A stretch of DNA of 64,000 nt from Apus apus. Taxonomy: Eukaryota > Chordata > Aves > Apodiformes > Apodidae. Positions 38,721 to 49,926 of the stretch are shown here, piece by piece. The notes under the pieces were generated by a model, which was not told the DNA's origin, did no database searches, and saw nothing but the letters and a program-made list of their open reading frames with translations. The translations under genes were made by a program, and so were the position numbers. Numbering within the stretch: the stretch's first letter is position 1; every line of letters begins with the position of its first letter. The stretch spans positions 3,844,001-3,908,000 of the forward strand of contig NC_067294.1 in the NCBI RefSeq assembly GCF_020740795.1, given 5' to 3'.

Positions 38721-39553
38721 TACCTTTCTCTGATTGTATGATAGTGAAACCGGATAGCAGAGAGTTGGAAAACATTACCAGTATTGAGAAGGGTTGGAAT
38801 ATCAAGCAAGCAGAATTGGAAGACCTTGAGAACTCGAGTAATAGAAATGAAATGAAATTTAAAAGTACAAACTAGAAGGTCATGGAATTGAGAGCTAACA
38901 TGAATTTATTCTGGGTCCTGGCAGCTCAGCTTGAAAGAGATGAGAGGGAAAACCTATGTGCTTTTATTGATTGGCAAAGTTATCCTAAGTAACAAAAGTA
39001 ACGCTACTCTGAGGAGAGCAAATATATTGTAGGAATGCATAAAATTATAGATTTCTGATTCTGTTGAAGAAATAAAATTATACAATCTGTAGGAAAGAAT
39101 ACTTGATTATATTGTGAGCACTTCTGATCACTGAAATTTGAGAGAGAATTTTTTATGGAGTTGGTGAGCCAAAGGCCTCCCAGTATCAAAAGGGAAAAGA
39201 GCCTGTTTTAAAATAATATACTGGTAGCTTAGTCACGCAGAGCTGATTGTGTAAAAGTAGATTAGCTTCAGCAAAAGCTGCCTTGTGTGAAGTTGAGATA
39301 AAGAAATAAGTGGGTAGTTGGTGACAAAAATAACTTCATTCCTGAATTTAGGAATAAGGTTATTACTCCACCCACAGTTATGTTTTAAAGAGTTATCTTA
39401 ATGAGCACTTCAGTTTCAACTTGTTAGCTTGTATGTTAACAAAAAAAGATGATGATGTAGGAAACTGTAATAAAATAACCTGGATTTTAGGATTCTAGAG
39501 GCCTTGGAATTTTATATCGCATGTCCTGTTCACTAGGTTTAAAGCCCCTTGCA

Positions 39554-40270
39554 GATCACAGAATCTCCATGGTTGTAAAGGACCTCTGAGATCACCAAGT
39601 CCAATAACCAACACAAAAAACACCCCAAGAAACACAAAAAACCATGCACACTTCATAAAAAAAACACCCACAAAAACCCCCACAACCTTGGCCACTGGAG
39701 TATGCCCTGAAGTGCCACATCTATATGTTTCTTGAATAATTCCAAGGATGGTGACTCAGCCGCTGTTCCCTAAGCCAGAAGCATTGCCTGGGCTTGTTGT
39801 GACCAAAATGCAGGACCCAGCACCTGGTGTATTGAACCTCATACCATTGGCCTCAGCCCATCAATCCAGCCTGTCCAGGTCCCTCTGTAGATCCTCTCTA
39901 CCTTCAAGCAGAGCAACACTTCCACCCAATTTTGTGTCATCTGCAAACTTACAGAGGGTGCACTCTATCCCCTCATCCAGATCATTGATAAAGATATTGA
40001 ACAAGAGTGGTTCCGAAACTGAGCTCTGAGGGACATCACCAGTGACTGGTCACCAATTAGATTTGGCTCTGTTTACCACAACTCTCTGGGCATGGCCATC
40101 CAGCCAGTGGATAGTTGTCTTGCTCCCTGTCCATACAGCTTCTAGCGTGGTAGAACCTGATTTGCCGTACCCAAAAATCCTGTGATCCTTTGGGATTTTT
40201 GAGCTAACAGTCCATTTGTGTAGGCTGATTTCTTTCAGCCATCTCTTCCCTGCCAGGTACATGCCTTCAA
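39554..40270 (-). mobile_element. CR1 LINE fragment with internal deletion, minus strand
   Basis: Read on the minus strand, the right part encodes degraded CR1 reverse transcriptase: WLDGHAQRVVVN near 40085, a LLFNIF.ND-like string near 40000, and the catalytic motif as FADDTKL at about 39929-39950. The left end has the CR1 3' terminus in reverse (ATCACAGAATCTCC, then GACCTCTGAGATCACCAAGTCC). The ORF2 C-terminal body that should separate these parts is missing, with a join at about 39770, and an A/C-rich stretch fills about 39606-39690. Stops and frameshifts show it is dead. Confidence 0.85.
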
Positions 40271-43200
40271 TGTGATCTCACTATCAAGGACTCAACCAAT
40301 TTCAAGATACCACCTGATACACTATATGCTAAGGGGAAGATACTTAGTTTGGGATGTTTTCTTTTTCTATATTGTCTTTAGATCTACAAACAGAACAAAG
40401 TATTTTTCTGCCAACAATTTATTACCAAAACATCATATTTTCTACTTTCTTCACCTCAAATGTAAGCACAGGTTTTTCTGTGATTCAGTGATCAGTACTC
40501 CTGGAGAAACCATCCACGCCCTGCTAATTATTTTGCAGAGAAGATGGTCATAAGGAAGGTGACAGCACACAAGAATACTTACTAGCTAGGTAATGGATAT
40601 ACCCAGTGAAGTGACTGGGTTATATGATGGGACACAGGCATCTCAGGCTTGCTTCCCAGGAGATTCCAGGCCCCTCTTGAGATTTAATTGAAAGTGAAGA
40701 TTGTGTGTATGTATTTCAATGGATCTGGACTGAAGTACAACAGAGTTGAAATGTGCTTTGTATGTCTATCCAGACACTCCTAGCATAGGTTGTTTCTCTG
40801 GACAGTCTTTACTCAACAGAAGGACTAGGCTGGAATATAAATGTGGTTGAAAAGTACAACTGAGATGTACTTCCCAAAACTTGCAAATCATGGGACTGGA
40901 TCTGTGCAAATGTAATTCTTAATCAGCTTCTTACAAACAGAAGAGATATGCTTACTGAAAATGCCCTTCTCAAACTTGATACTTCCCTTCTGCAATGGAC
41001 AAGGGGAAACATAACGGCATTTATGTCAGAATAATTAACTTGGAAGGTACAGAGAGCCAGCTTTTTTGTAATTAACTGACTTATCCAGCTTCCCTTGGAA
41101 TTGCTGGAGACTCCAAAGCTAAATAGGTCAGTAGAAAAATAGTGTTAGTTTCTGCATTGAATGTTTCAAATTACGTCTGGAATATTTTCCTCACAGGAAT
41201 ATTCAGCAGGCTGCAGTCACAAATCATATCCCTGCCATGCAGTTCTGTAGACTTGAAGTTTTCACTAATATGTTTTATAGGCTTCTAGAGTAACTATTCA
41301 TCATGTCAAACCATCTTAGTGTAATATAAAATGGGTGAATTGAAAATAGTCATAGGAGGCTTAGTTCTGATGTCTGTTACTGTGACCACTGTCATCAAGC
41401 CGAGGTATCCATGGGTAATTAATACTAGTTTAACTTCAGTTAAATTGTCCAGAATTACGGTTGAGAAAATCAGGCTCATGATTCTCAAGTGCCAAGAGTT
41501 AAAGTTTAGTTATGATACTATGTTTTGAACATCAGGAAGATTATTGCTTTTTTTGTTTTGCCTCAGATATTTTTAACTGTTTGCTTTATGTATATGGTTT
41601 TAACCAGAAAGCTGGAAATGTGTCATTTCAGTCGGTGCTGAATTTGGGGTGGAGCAACAGGGCTGCTTTTACAAGAGGCAGGATTTCATGAGGGAAGTGG
41701 AGATAACATGTTATATAGAGGGTATGCCAAGTCTCTTCTTTTAGATAACATCTGTTTATTCAAGGGCTGTTTGATTATTTTTTCCTTGTTTAATGAAAAA
41801 TTAGATTCATCCAAAAAAGCTGTAGTGAAGTCCTCTTTATTTTGAAGCTGATGAACAAATTCTCGAAGATGTTAGTTGAGGCCCAAGTCTGATTCTCATA
41901 CACCTCATCTCCCTGTTCTCCTAGACAAAGAACAACTCTACATGAAAGACCAGTTAGATTAAACAGTTCTTTCTGTTTTTTGGAGGACATTCTGTAATTA
42001 GAAAAGGCTGAAAGATCAGGTGTCTGGCCAATACAAATGGTAGCAACTCACTTGAAGTCCCTGGAAGAATCAAACTATCTGAAAATCAAATATCTACAGT
42101 CTACAAAGTACACTTTTTATAGATTCCAAACAAAACAAGAACATGGAGTTGAAGCAGAGTGAAGTTAAGGTAATGCTGCTGTCTTCAGTGTGAATTTCTC
42201 TACTTCCAACACTTCCCTGTTTCAGCTTTGGGTCTTACTGCTGCTAAGCTAGCAAGTCTTAACTCATGAAGTAGTCTGTCATCAGGCAGATAACTGCAGC
42301 AGTTATCCTTGGTGGATTTGCTGTTGCAGGTTGGCAGCTAAAATAGAATTGCACATTTGGGCTGAACATCTAATGTCTAATGAGCTTCAAAGCTGAGATA
42401 TGATTCAAAATTCAGTTTACAGATAAATTGCTAAGCAACTGAAGAGAGGTTTTGACAGGCAGTAGATTGGTCATTATCTGTTACTTCTATAACTTGGTTT
42501 GTAATCCAGGGTAACAGAAAATCATTCTCATTAAAGAGGTACAAGGGGCATCAATCAATTCTGTGATCTTAGCTGTCCTCTTAATTAACTTAGTGTCATA
42601 AATCCACTTCACTGATTGCTTTCTCCCGAACAGATAGAAAAATGCTTTATTAAAAATTACTTTTAGTGTAACTATTCAGATTGGTTTTCAAAAAAGGTTT
42701 CAAGATATTATGGCTGATAACTGAACTCTGTATACTGGGATTGATAGAGGTAGTGATACTTGTCTGTCTGCAGGCTATTTTGACTCTGCCTAATCAGGCA
42801 ATTCAGCTGTGTATACAATTTCATTTGAAATTTCACAGCATATTCTGTGAATAGTTTTAACATGCATCTTAGCTTGGAGATCTTTGTTCTTCCCTCAGTT
42901 CCATTGCCTATCCAGAGGTTCACTTTAGCACTGTCTTCTAGTGGTTGTACATTGTCCTCTCTGCCTTCAAGTTGCAGCAGTTAGGCAGCTTGAACCTGAA
43001 CAGAGTATCGAGGTAGAGGCCACTGGAGTCACTGGAACTGGGAGACTGGGAGAATAAAATGGGAGAGATGCTGAAAATTTTAGTTACGTGATTAAGAAGA
43101 AATATGGTTGTTGTTTGTTCAAGGAAGTGAGTGGAAAACATTGTTTAAATTTAGAGTACTGCTTCTGTGTGGTCTAGGGATGTTGAGGTACTTGGTAGAA

Positions 43201-43389
43201 TTTTATTGTGATTGGCAAATATTACTAAAAATCAATTTTAGATAATTCAGAAGCCTGTCACTTTTTGTTAGCTATCAGGAAGCTGCTGTACTTAGAACAC
43301 TTATTTCTAGGACAACTCTGTTAGTCTTTCGGTATTTGTGTATGAGTCAATTCCTCCTATACTGTAAGCACTGGGCCTTCTTGCTCTTT
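40271..43389. other. intronic sequence, nothing recognised
   Basis: AT-rich unique-looking sequence between the internally deleted CR1 and the GC-rich island; no element or exon recognised. Confidence 0.7.
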
Positions 43390-43690
43390 CGGGAGCTGTG
43401 GTCACCGTGTTCTTCCGCGGCAGGACGCGCAGAGCGCCCGGCCCTGCCGAGTGGAGCCCGGCCTGCTCGGAGCTGTCCAGGGCTGCACCGGCCCCGGGAG
43501 CCCGGCCTGCTCGGAGCTGTCCAGGGCTGCACCCGCCCCGGGAGCCCGGCCTGCTCGGAGCTGTCCAGGGCTGCACCCGCCCCGGGAGCCCGGCCTGAGA
43601 GGAGCTGTCCAGGGCTGAACACGTGCAGGCTCCTCTCGTCCCTGTCAGCGTTCCGGGACACTTTGCTGCTTCTCAAAGCACCTCCCTGTG
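43390..43690. other. isolated GC/CpG-rich island in the SPOCK1 intron
   Basis: About 300 bp of sharply GC- and CpG-rich DNA surrounded by AT-rich intron, built around the 44-bp minisatellite but extending left of it (TTCCGCGGCAGGACGCGCAG near 43414-43433). It could be a small secondary CpG island, an alternative promoter, or only an expanded GC-rich tandem repeat. No start codon in testican frame or convincing exon is visible. Confidence 0.6.
43456..43620. repeat. GC-rich minisatellite, 44-bp unit, about 3.75 copies
   Basis: Unit starts at 43456, 43500, 43544 and 43588, exactly 44 bp apart. Each begins GCCCGGCCTG and contains GGAGCTGTCCAGGGCTG. The first three copies are nearly identical; the last is changed (CTGAGAGGAG in place of CTGCTCGGAG) and is cut short near 43620. 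Open frames on both strands across it are a by-product of a repeat unit lacking stop codons and encode no known domain. Confidence 0.95.
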
Positions 43691-45869
43691 TGGTTAGGCA
43701 TACGGAGATGTACAGCTAAACTAGATAGGTGTGGAAGCAGAGGATAAAGCTAGTTCAGAGTTATTCATCAAGCTAATGCCAGATCTGATGACAAAATTTA
43801 TGTCAAAGGAAGTCCCAGGACAGTGCTCCACTTCTGAGCTATGCACTGTGATAGAATACAGAAAGACAAAGCTTAACAGGTCTGTATTCTTCCTTTGATA
43901 TATATGCCAGTATCTGACAGCAGTGTTTATTGGCTCAGATTCATTTCTTGTTTGTTAACATAAGCTTCACTCAAGGTATGTAAGGCATAGATTTTGTCAT
44001 GTGTTTTGTTTGGTTTGTTTTTTCTAAGTGAAGCCAGGGTAACCAATCTTTTTGATGCTAGCTAAGCATTTGTATGATCATGTAATGCTAGGTAGGCACA
44101 ATTCTAGTTTGATATCTTACTGAAGGGGGCTGGGTATTTCCTGTTAAAAGAGAGATATGATGCAAAACTTGTTTTGTTTCAATATTAAACTATATCTGGT
44201 GAAACTGATGACTTAGAATTTTCAGTCTACCAATCTTTTAAAAACTTGCTTCATATGGCCAAAAAAATGTATGTTTTCACTTAAAAGAACACAGGAGTGC
44301 TGCCTTCAGTAAGGATATCCATAGGCATGGAATAATCAGTAATTTAAATACAGCATTGTCTGTCTTAAACACAGCCATCAATCTCTACATTATGGTTCAC
44401 TCAGAACAGCATCCAAAAAGAAATTTAATTAGAATAAACATACACAGGAAAAATATTGCAGAAATGTCAGTTATGCATATAATCACAGTTCTACAGGATT
44501 AAGAAAACTGTTAAACCAGATATATTCACTCATGAGGAGCTGTACAGTAATTCAGATTAGTGGCCACAAGTTTATTAATCTCCTCATGGCTATATAACAA
44601 AGTTAAGTTGGATATAAAAAGTTGTTTAATGGTTTGTTTTCATTGGAATAAGATGCAAGATGGACTGAAATGGTGTTTGTTATGTGACACAAATGTCTGT
44701 TTTTATATCTAGTCTCTTTTTCTCTATACAAAGTCATTGACTTTTCTCATGAAGAGGTGCTTAGTGAATTATGCATGCATCTTGTCTTAATAAACGCTAA
44801 AATGATTAAGATTTTGTAGCTTGTAATGAACTTCTTATAGTCTAAGACGAAACATAAAATTTATGCCCAGAAGTAGTTCTGTTAGAGATGGTGAGTAGGC
44901 ATTTCCTATCCAGGTGCAATGATTTGCAAAGGAGAAAATATGACTGAACATAAGTACAAGAAACTTTAGTGGGTGTAAATGGACAATTTTTGAGCTTTCA
45001 TAAAAGATAATATAAACAATTTTAAAATATACTGAAACTCTGACTTCTAAAGAAGCTTTTGCCATCACACATAGCCCCGTCTCTGTATGTAAAGGAAAAA
45101 AATCCAAGCGACTTCTTATGGACCATATTCTGCTATCAGGTTTTTTTAAAGTAACTGCAGAACCCTAGCAATAGTTTCAGTTGTGATACTCCATCCATGG
45201 TTTGGTGGTAGAATATGGCCTTACGTTATCAAGAGGGAGTAACATTCTATTACAGCAGGGCAATGTACAAATAGAGATGTGGCATGTGCCCAGCGTGGCT
45301 GTAGTTTTCATTAGCAATGAAAAATCTGCTAACAGGAAGCAAATTTGAAACCTGCATCCATTATTGAAATACCATTCTTGATATATCAGGGGTGGTGCAG
45401 TTGATGTGTTCCAACCAGAAGGATGCAGGATGGTCTATAAAATTTGAACTCAATAAGGAGATATGTAGATACAGAATGAGATACTAAGCTGAAGCCTTTG
45501 CTCGTGGCTAATTTTAAAGCTGAAGCTTTTAAAGCTGAAACTGCAGTGATGGAATAAATACGTTTTTCTCAGTCATTCCTTAAAAAGAGAAATTACAGGT
45601 GCAAGCAAATGAAAAAAATAAAACCACCAAAAAACAAAACCAAGAAACTAACAGCAAATATTTCCCAAATATACAGTCTGTGTCTGAGGCAAATAAGAGC
45701 TAGATCATTTAGCAGATGGAGATATTCTCTGTTAGGTGAGAAATCATGGTTGGAACAATCTTTTCTGAAGCCCAGAGATCTCTCCTCATATAAAAAGCCT
45801 GGCAGAAAGAGGAAATGAAGAACATGACATGCGTCCGTGTACCTACGTAATGAATTTATAAACACACAG

Positions 45870-46140
45870 AACAGGAAGGAGGTAGATAAGGAAAGCCATG
45901 TTCTGCTTCAGAGTGGATTCCAAAATGGTAGGTTGATGATGGTGTTAGAGTTAGAGGACAAGGAGAGCGGGAAAGAATCCAGAGAGTATACAATTGGAAG
46001 TTAGCTGCTGAGCAGTATCCCGCAGGACCCTGACCTGCGCAGTGGCTGTTCTTGTGAATAAAGCTCCTGGTAACCCACACCCACTTAAGAAACGTGTGTG
46101 ATTCTGGGCACAGTTATAAAGATTCTCTTCCTGACTACAC
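45870..46140 (+). mobile_element. possible solo LTR remnant
   Basis: The segment around 45990-46130 reads like the R/U5 end of a retroviral-type LTR: GC-richer sequence, then a polyadenylation signal GAATAAAGCTCCTGG (about 46036-46050), followed by a CA/TG-rich stretch ending near GGGCACAG. No matching second LTR, gag/pol frame or clear target duplication is visible, and both limits are guesses. It could also be unrelated unique sequence. Confidence 0.25.
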
Positions 46141-46787
46141 ACAATACGTTTTGGACTCTCAAGCAATCACTGCTGGCTTATTGCCAGGTGAGAAGCTATA
46201 AACATCTGCCCTTACGTGGTCTTCCTGCTGTGAGACTTGTGTGGTGGGTGGTATTGCTTTTCTTTTGAGATAAACAACAAAGGTGCATTGTAGAAAGAAT
46301 ACAAGTGCTTTCATAACTTTTTTTTTCCATGCCATGTAGTTGTGGATATCTGTAGCATTCATAATTAGCAGAGGAACAGATGGCAAAAGCTTGGTTTAAA
46401 ACAGAGCATCCACTGAGCACTCATGCACTGCTGCAAGCTTATTTAGGCATCAGTTTGCTCCCTTGAATAGTGTTCTAATACAGTGTACCATAGGAAAATA
46501 ATTTGTAACACTTGGCAATCCAGTGTATAGGATATATATAGAGTGTGGAAAACATCTAATCTTTAAAAATGTCTCCTGGATGCTAGTGTCTCATGCTGCA
46601 CAAGGATGAATTCCAGTCCTGCAGAGCTGCAACCTGTTGTGTGCTTTCATATATAGGGTGAATGTAACAAACTGTCCATTTATCCTTTCCCCATCCTTAT
46701 TTCTGTGTAGAAGGGAGCTGTTCTCTGCTCAAATCTTGGAAAGTATTGTACTGTAGCTTTAAAAAAAAATAGCAAAACTGACCACAT

Positions 46788-46807
46788 CCCCCCCCCCATA
46801 TATATAT
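46788..46807. repeat. C10 run followed by (AT)n
   Basis: Ten C residues (46788-46797) directly followed by ATATATATAT. Simple sequence, likely polymorphic in length. Confidence 0.95.
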
Positions 46808-47232
46808 TCCAACATCAGTATTGTGCTGTGGCTTTTAAAAGCTAGAAAACATGAGAGGATTTTGTCAGCATTTCACTGTGACACTTGTTTCACATAGAAA
46901 GCCAGAGGGCAAAACAAAGTAGGTTTTTTTGGCCCATGTAATCTTTTTAGAAAGCAGTGGTAGCCCTGCAGGAACAATCACTGAGATTCATATGAGGTAA
47001 TGTTCAGAATGAGGAGATCTCAAATGTAAAGGCAGATTTATTAGTCGTGTGATTCCATTCCTCAAATTAAAAACTTTCAGATTATTTAATCTTAAGGAGA
47101 GGCAGGAGCAAGGAGGAAAATGGAAGGTTACTAAAGAGAAAAAATCTCTAAATATGTTTTTCATCAATAAGTAAAAAAAGTGGTATACTCTATCCAAAAG
47201 GTTATTGCAACCATCCAATCCAGTCAAGATCA

Positions 47233-47281
47233 CTTTTTTCTTTTTTTTTTCTTTCTTTCTTTTTTTTTTTTTCTTTTCTTT
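47233..47281. repeat. polypyrimidine (T/C) low-complexity tract
   Basis: Almost pure T with spaced C, including a CTTTCTTTCTTT run. A lysine-rich open frame on the opposite strand is produced only by this tract. Confidence 0.95.
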
Positions 47282-49884
47282 AAGGGTAAATGAGCCCATG
47301 TTGAGATGTTTGACTCTGTGAGATGACCTGTTTTTACCTTCAAGTCACAGTGAATTGGGTATTCTTTTAGTCTGTAGTCTGTGAAACTACTTTATATCAC
47401 TTTTTCTCCCTGAAGACTCTGAATACAGATATAAAATATTTCTTGTGGAAACAGTGGTGCCATTCCCTCTGTTCCCTCTATGTATGGAGTATTTGGGGCA
47501 GTATCTAATAGCTAGTGAAATGATCTTTGATAGCTCCTATTTTTCTCCCTACGCTGAACTGTAAATTTAAATATGTTGTGAACTGTGTTTTCTTTTTTCT
47601 TCATAAACTCCCTGTATCTTCTCACAATAAGTAATTCACAGAATAAATATGTAGTTTTGTGTTTGCCCAGACATCTTTCTAATTTCCAATTTTCATTCAA
47701 AACTGGCTCAAAAGTTTTCCAGTATGAAAACTAAAATTTCAGACTGTGCCAGTTTCTTCATTGACCAGATTAACTTAATTGTTTGTCCATATTCAGTTCA
47801 ATTGAGAGGTTTTTAAATTCTTGAATGTATTTAGATCTTAATGTATTTCTATCTTTGGGTAGAAATACTTGATCATGCAGAAGCCAGCTCACTGGAGACT
47901 GTCACCTTTGCAAGCACTGCTGACCAAAACAAATTTTATAATACAAATAATCTTAATCACCAATTGATGTGGTCAGTAAAAGAAGTAAATTAAAATCTGT
48001 GTCAATATGGGGTCTGGTTTTTTGTTGACAATCTCTATGCCTTCTCAGTAGGCTCCTGCTGTTAGGAGTGTTTTGCTCAGAATAGGAAGAAAATTCAGCT
48101 AAGTTTATTGAGAGAACAACACTAGCACAGCATTTGACTTCTCACGTTCAGGAATAGACTTTTCTAAGTTAGCTGAAGTATTTTCAATTTAGTATTTAAT
48201 GAAATATTTTCAATTTAGAGATTATTAAAACAGTCACCACCATAATGTTCTTAGGTAACAGCATTTTTGTCATCTTAGTACTCAGCTACAAGAGGTACAA
48301 AACTAATATAATTTCAGACATCCCATGACAAAACTAAGTCTGACCTATTTCAAACTTTAGCCAGAAACAATTCCTTGACCAGGAGTTTTCAAAAATTGTT
48401 TAGCTTATTTTAACCACTTGAGCCAGCAAGTTCATGAGTCATAGGAACTTTGCCCAGAAGAGTCCTACTGGATCCCTCATCTTTGGAGTTGAGTTGGTGA
48501 TTATTTTAAGATGCCTTTTCTCATAGTTTTTCCTGAACTTCACATATATGACTCTTAATTGAATGCTCATGGCTTCAGAAGCAGATGTTTCTTAACTGCT
48601 GAAATATGGAATAGCAAGAAAGAATGAGTCATCACCCAGTTACTGCAGCTGTGACCCTTGCAACTTCAACTGCCTTGAGAAGCTGAAGAATTCCACAGCA
48701 TTCCCTGCAATGACAGGGTTTACCATTATCTGCTAAGTTGCAGAATTGTTCCTTTCAGGATAGCTTACAGCTCGCACTAGTGTGAGTGTGCAAAAAACTG
48801 AGGAAGAAATGAAGACTACCTAACCCACTCTCCCAGAACTAATGGCAAAGTAGTCCTTAGAACTGTTTCTTGACTAGCTGCAGATACTTTGAGAAAACAG
48901 GAGGAACATACCACAAGGAGGTACAGAGTTTGAGACCTGACTTGTTATTTTTAAAAGGATTGTTAAGTTACTCTACCCAGCAGTAAAATGTGAAAAATAC
49001 AGCTGGTGTGGTGTTATAGAAAACCACTTGCAATCAAACAACAAGGAGTAAGCAGCTCATTATCAACAATTTGGGGGAATGACAGGAGGGAAAATAGAAA
49101 GGAATTTAATAAAGCAAATTTTCAGTTGCTGCCTAGGGAATATATATTTCTGGGGAAAGGAAAAATGCAAGTTGTTGCTCACTTTTGTTTCAAAACATTG
49201 TTTATTGAATGAATATCTGATTTGGAAGAATGGTTGCCTGAGCTTTCTGGCAAAGCAAATGCAGTGTTAACTCAAACCATGAACCATTTACACCCTGCTG
49301 TGATAATACAGATCTTTCTCCTCCCACCTCATTTACATATGTCAGCAGCACTGCTGGGCCTCTCTCTGCTTACCATTTCTGAGTACTGCAAATCCTTTTT
49401 ACTGGGGCCTGTGTGCAGAGACCACACAGGTAGGAGATGGACAGAGACTTCCTTTGTATTCCTGCATAGAACACAGCAGCTACCTAGCCTTTCGTCCACG
49501 TCTTCCAGCTCATCACTCCTTGTAGATCTGACCCTGATTTCAATTCTGTGCTTAGTTAAGGGTGCTTCTGTTGTCTCTTGCTTTCACATGAACACAGTGT
49601 GCAAACAGCAAAAGCTGAGTGTTCCTGAAATAGCTCCTCCTCCTGCATTTCAGCCACATCGTTTCGTACATAAACAGTTTTATTTTTATTCTCAGCTTTC
49701 ACTTTCTGAAAAGCAAAGCAAAATACATGGAGTTTTAAACTCTAAAGTTTTGTCTGTATCCTACTGAATATAAGAAAAAGAGGCTGTTTTTCAGGGGTAA
49801 ACCTTAGATCAGTCTTCAAAAATTCATGTTAAATTCTCAAAAGTGAGGCAATGGGAGTTATCACTGTAGTTTGGATATGTGAAG

Positions 49885-49922
<38 letters not shown>
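49885..49922 (+). repeat. poly(A) tract of 38 A
   Basis: Thirty-eight consecutive A residues, the longest homopolymer in the window. It may be a microsatellite or the tail of a retrotransposed transcript. CR1, the main avian LINE, does not normally leave poly(A) tails, so a processed copy would be uncommon here. Confidence 0.97.

Positions 49923-49926
<4 letters not shown>

Larger units (their letters stand above)
33898..39553. other. intronic sequence, mostly unannotatable
   Basis: AT-rich intron. I see the hairpins at 34512-34530 and 36652-36671 and the possible MIR fragment at 38605-38720; otherwise nothing. Confidence 0.7.
43691..49884. other. intronic sequence with few features
   Basis: Contains the possible LTR remnant near 46 kb, two simple repeats, short direct repeats at 45512-45539 and 48179-48218, and a 181-codon open frame (49222-49767) of unknown status. 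Nothing else recognised. Confidence 0.65.

Noticed and set aside
41773..41830. Possible next SPOCK1 exon (searched for an Asp-Asp-Tyr-Phe-Arg start)
   Set aside because: Only a chance GATTATTTT string; no acceptor, no cysteine-rich continuation and stops in frame.
43456..43620. CRISPR-like array
   Set aside because: Units are contiguous tandem copies without unique spacers, in vertebrate DNA.
43307..43719. Long open frames on both strands over the GC-rich patch
   Set aside because: The 44-bp repeat unit has no stops, and three units (132 bp) are a multiple of three only by coincidence of period. The translation is a repeated peptide with no known domain and changes frame-dependently.
46988..47299. 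103-codon minus-strand frame with lysine-rich start
   Set aside because: The lysine run is the reverse complement of a T/C simple-sequence tract; the rest has no coding sign.
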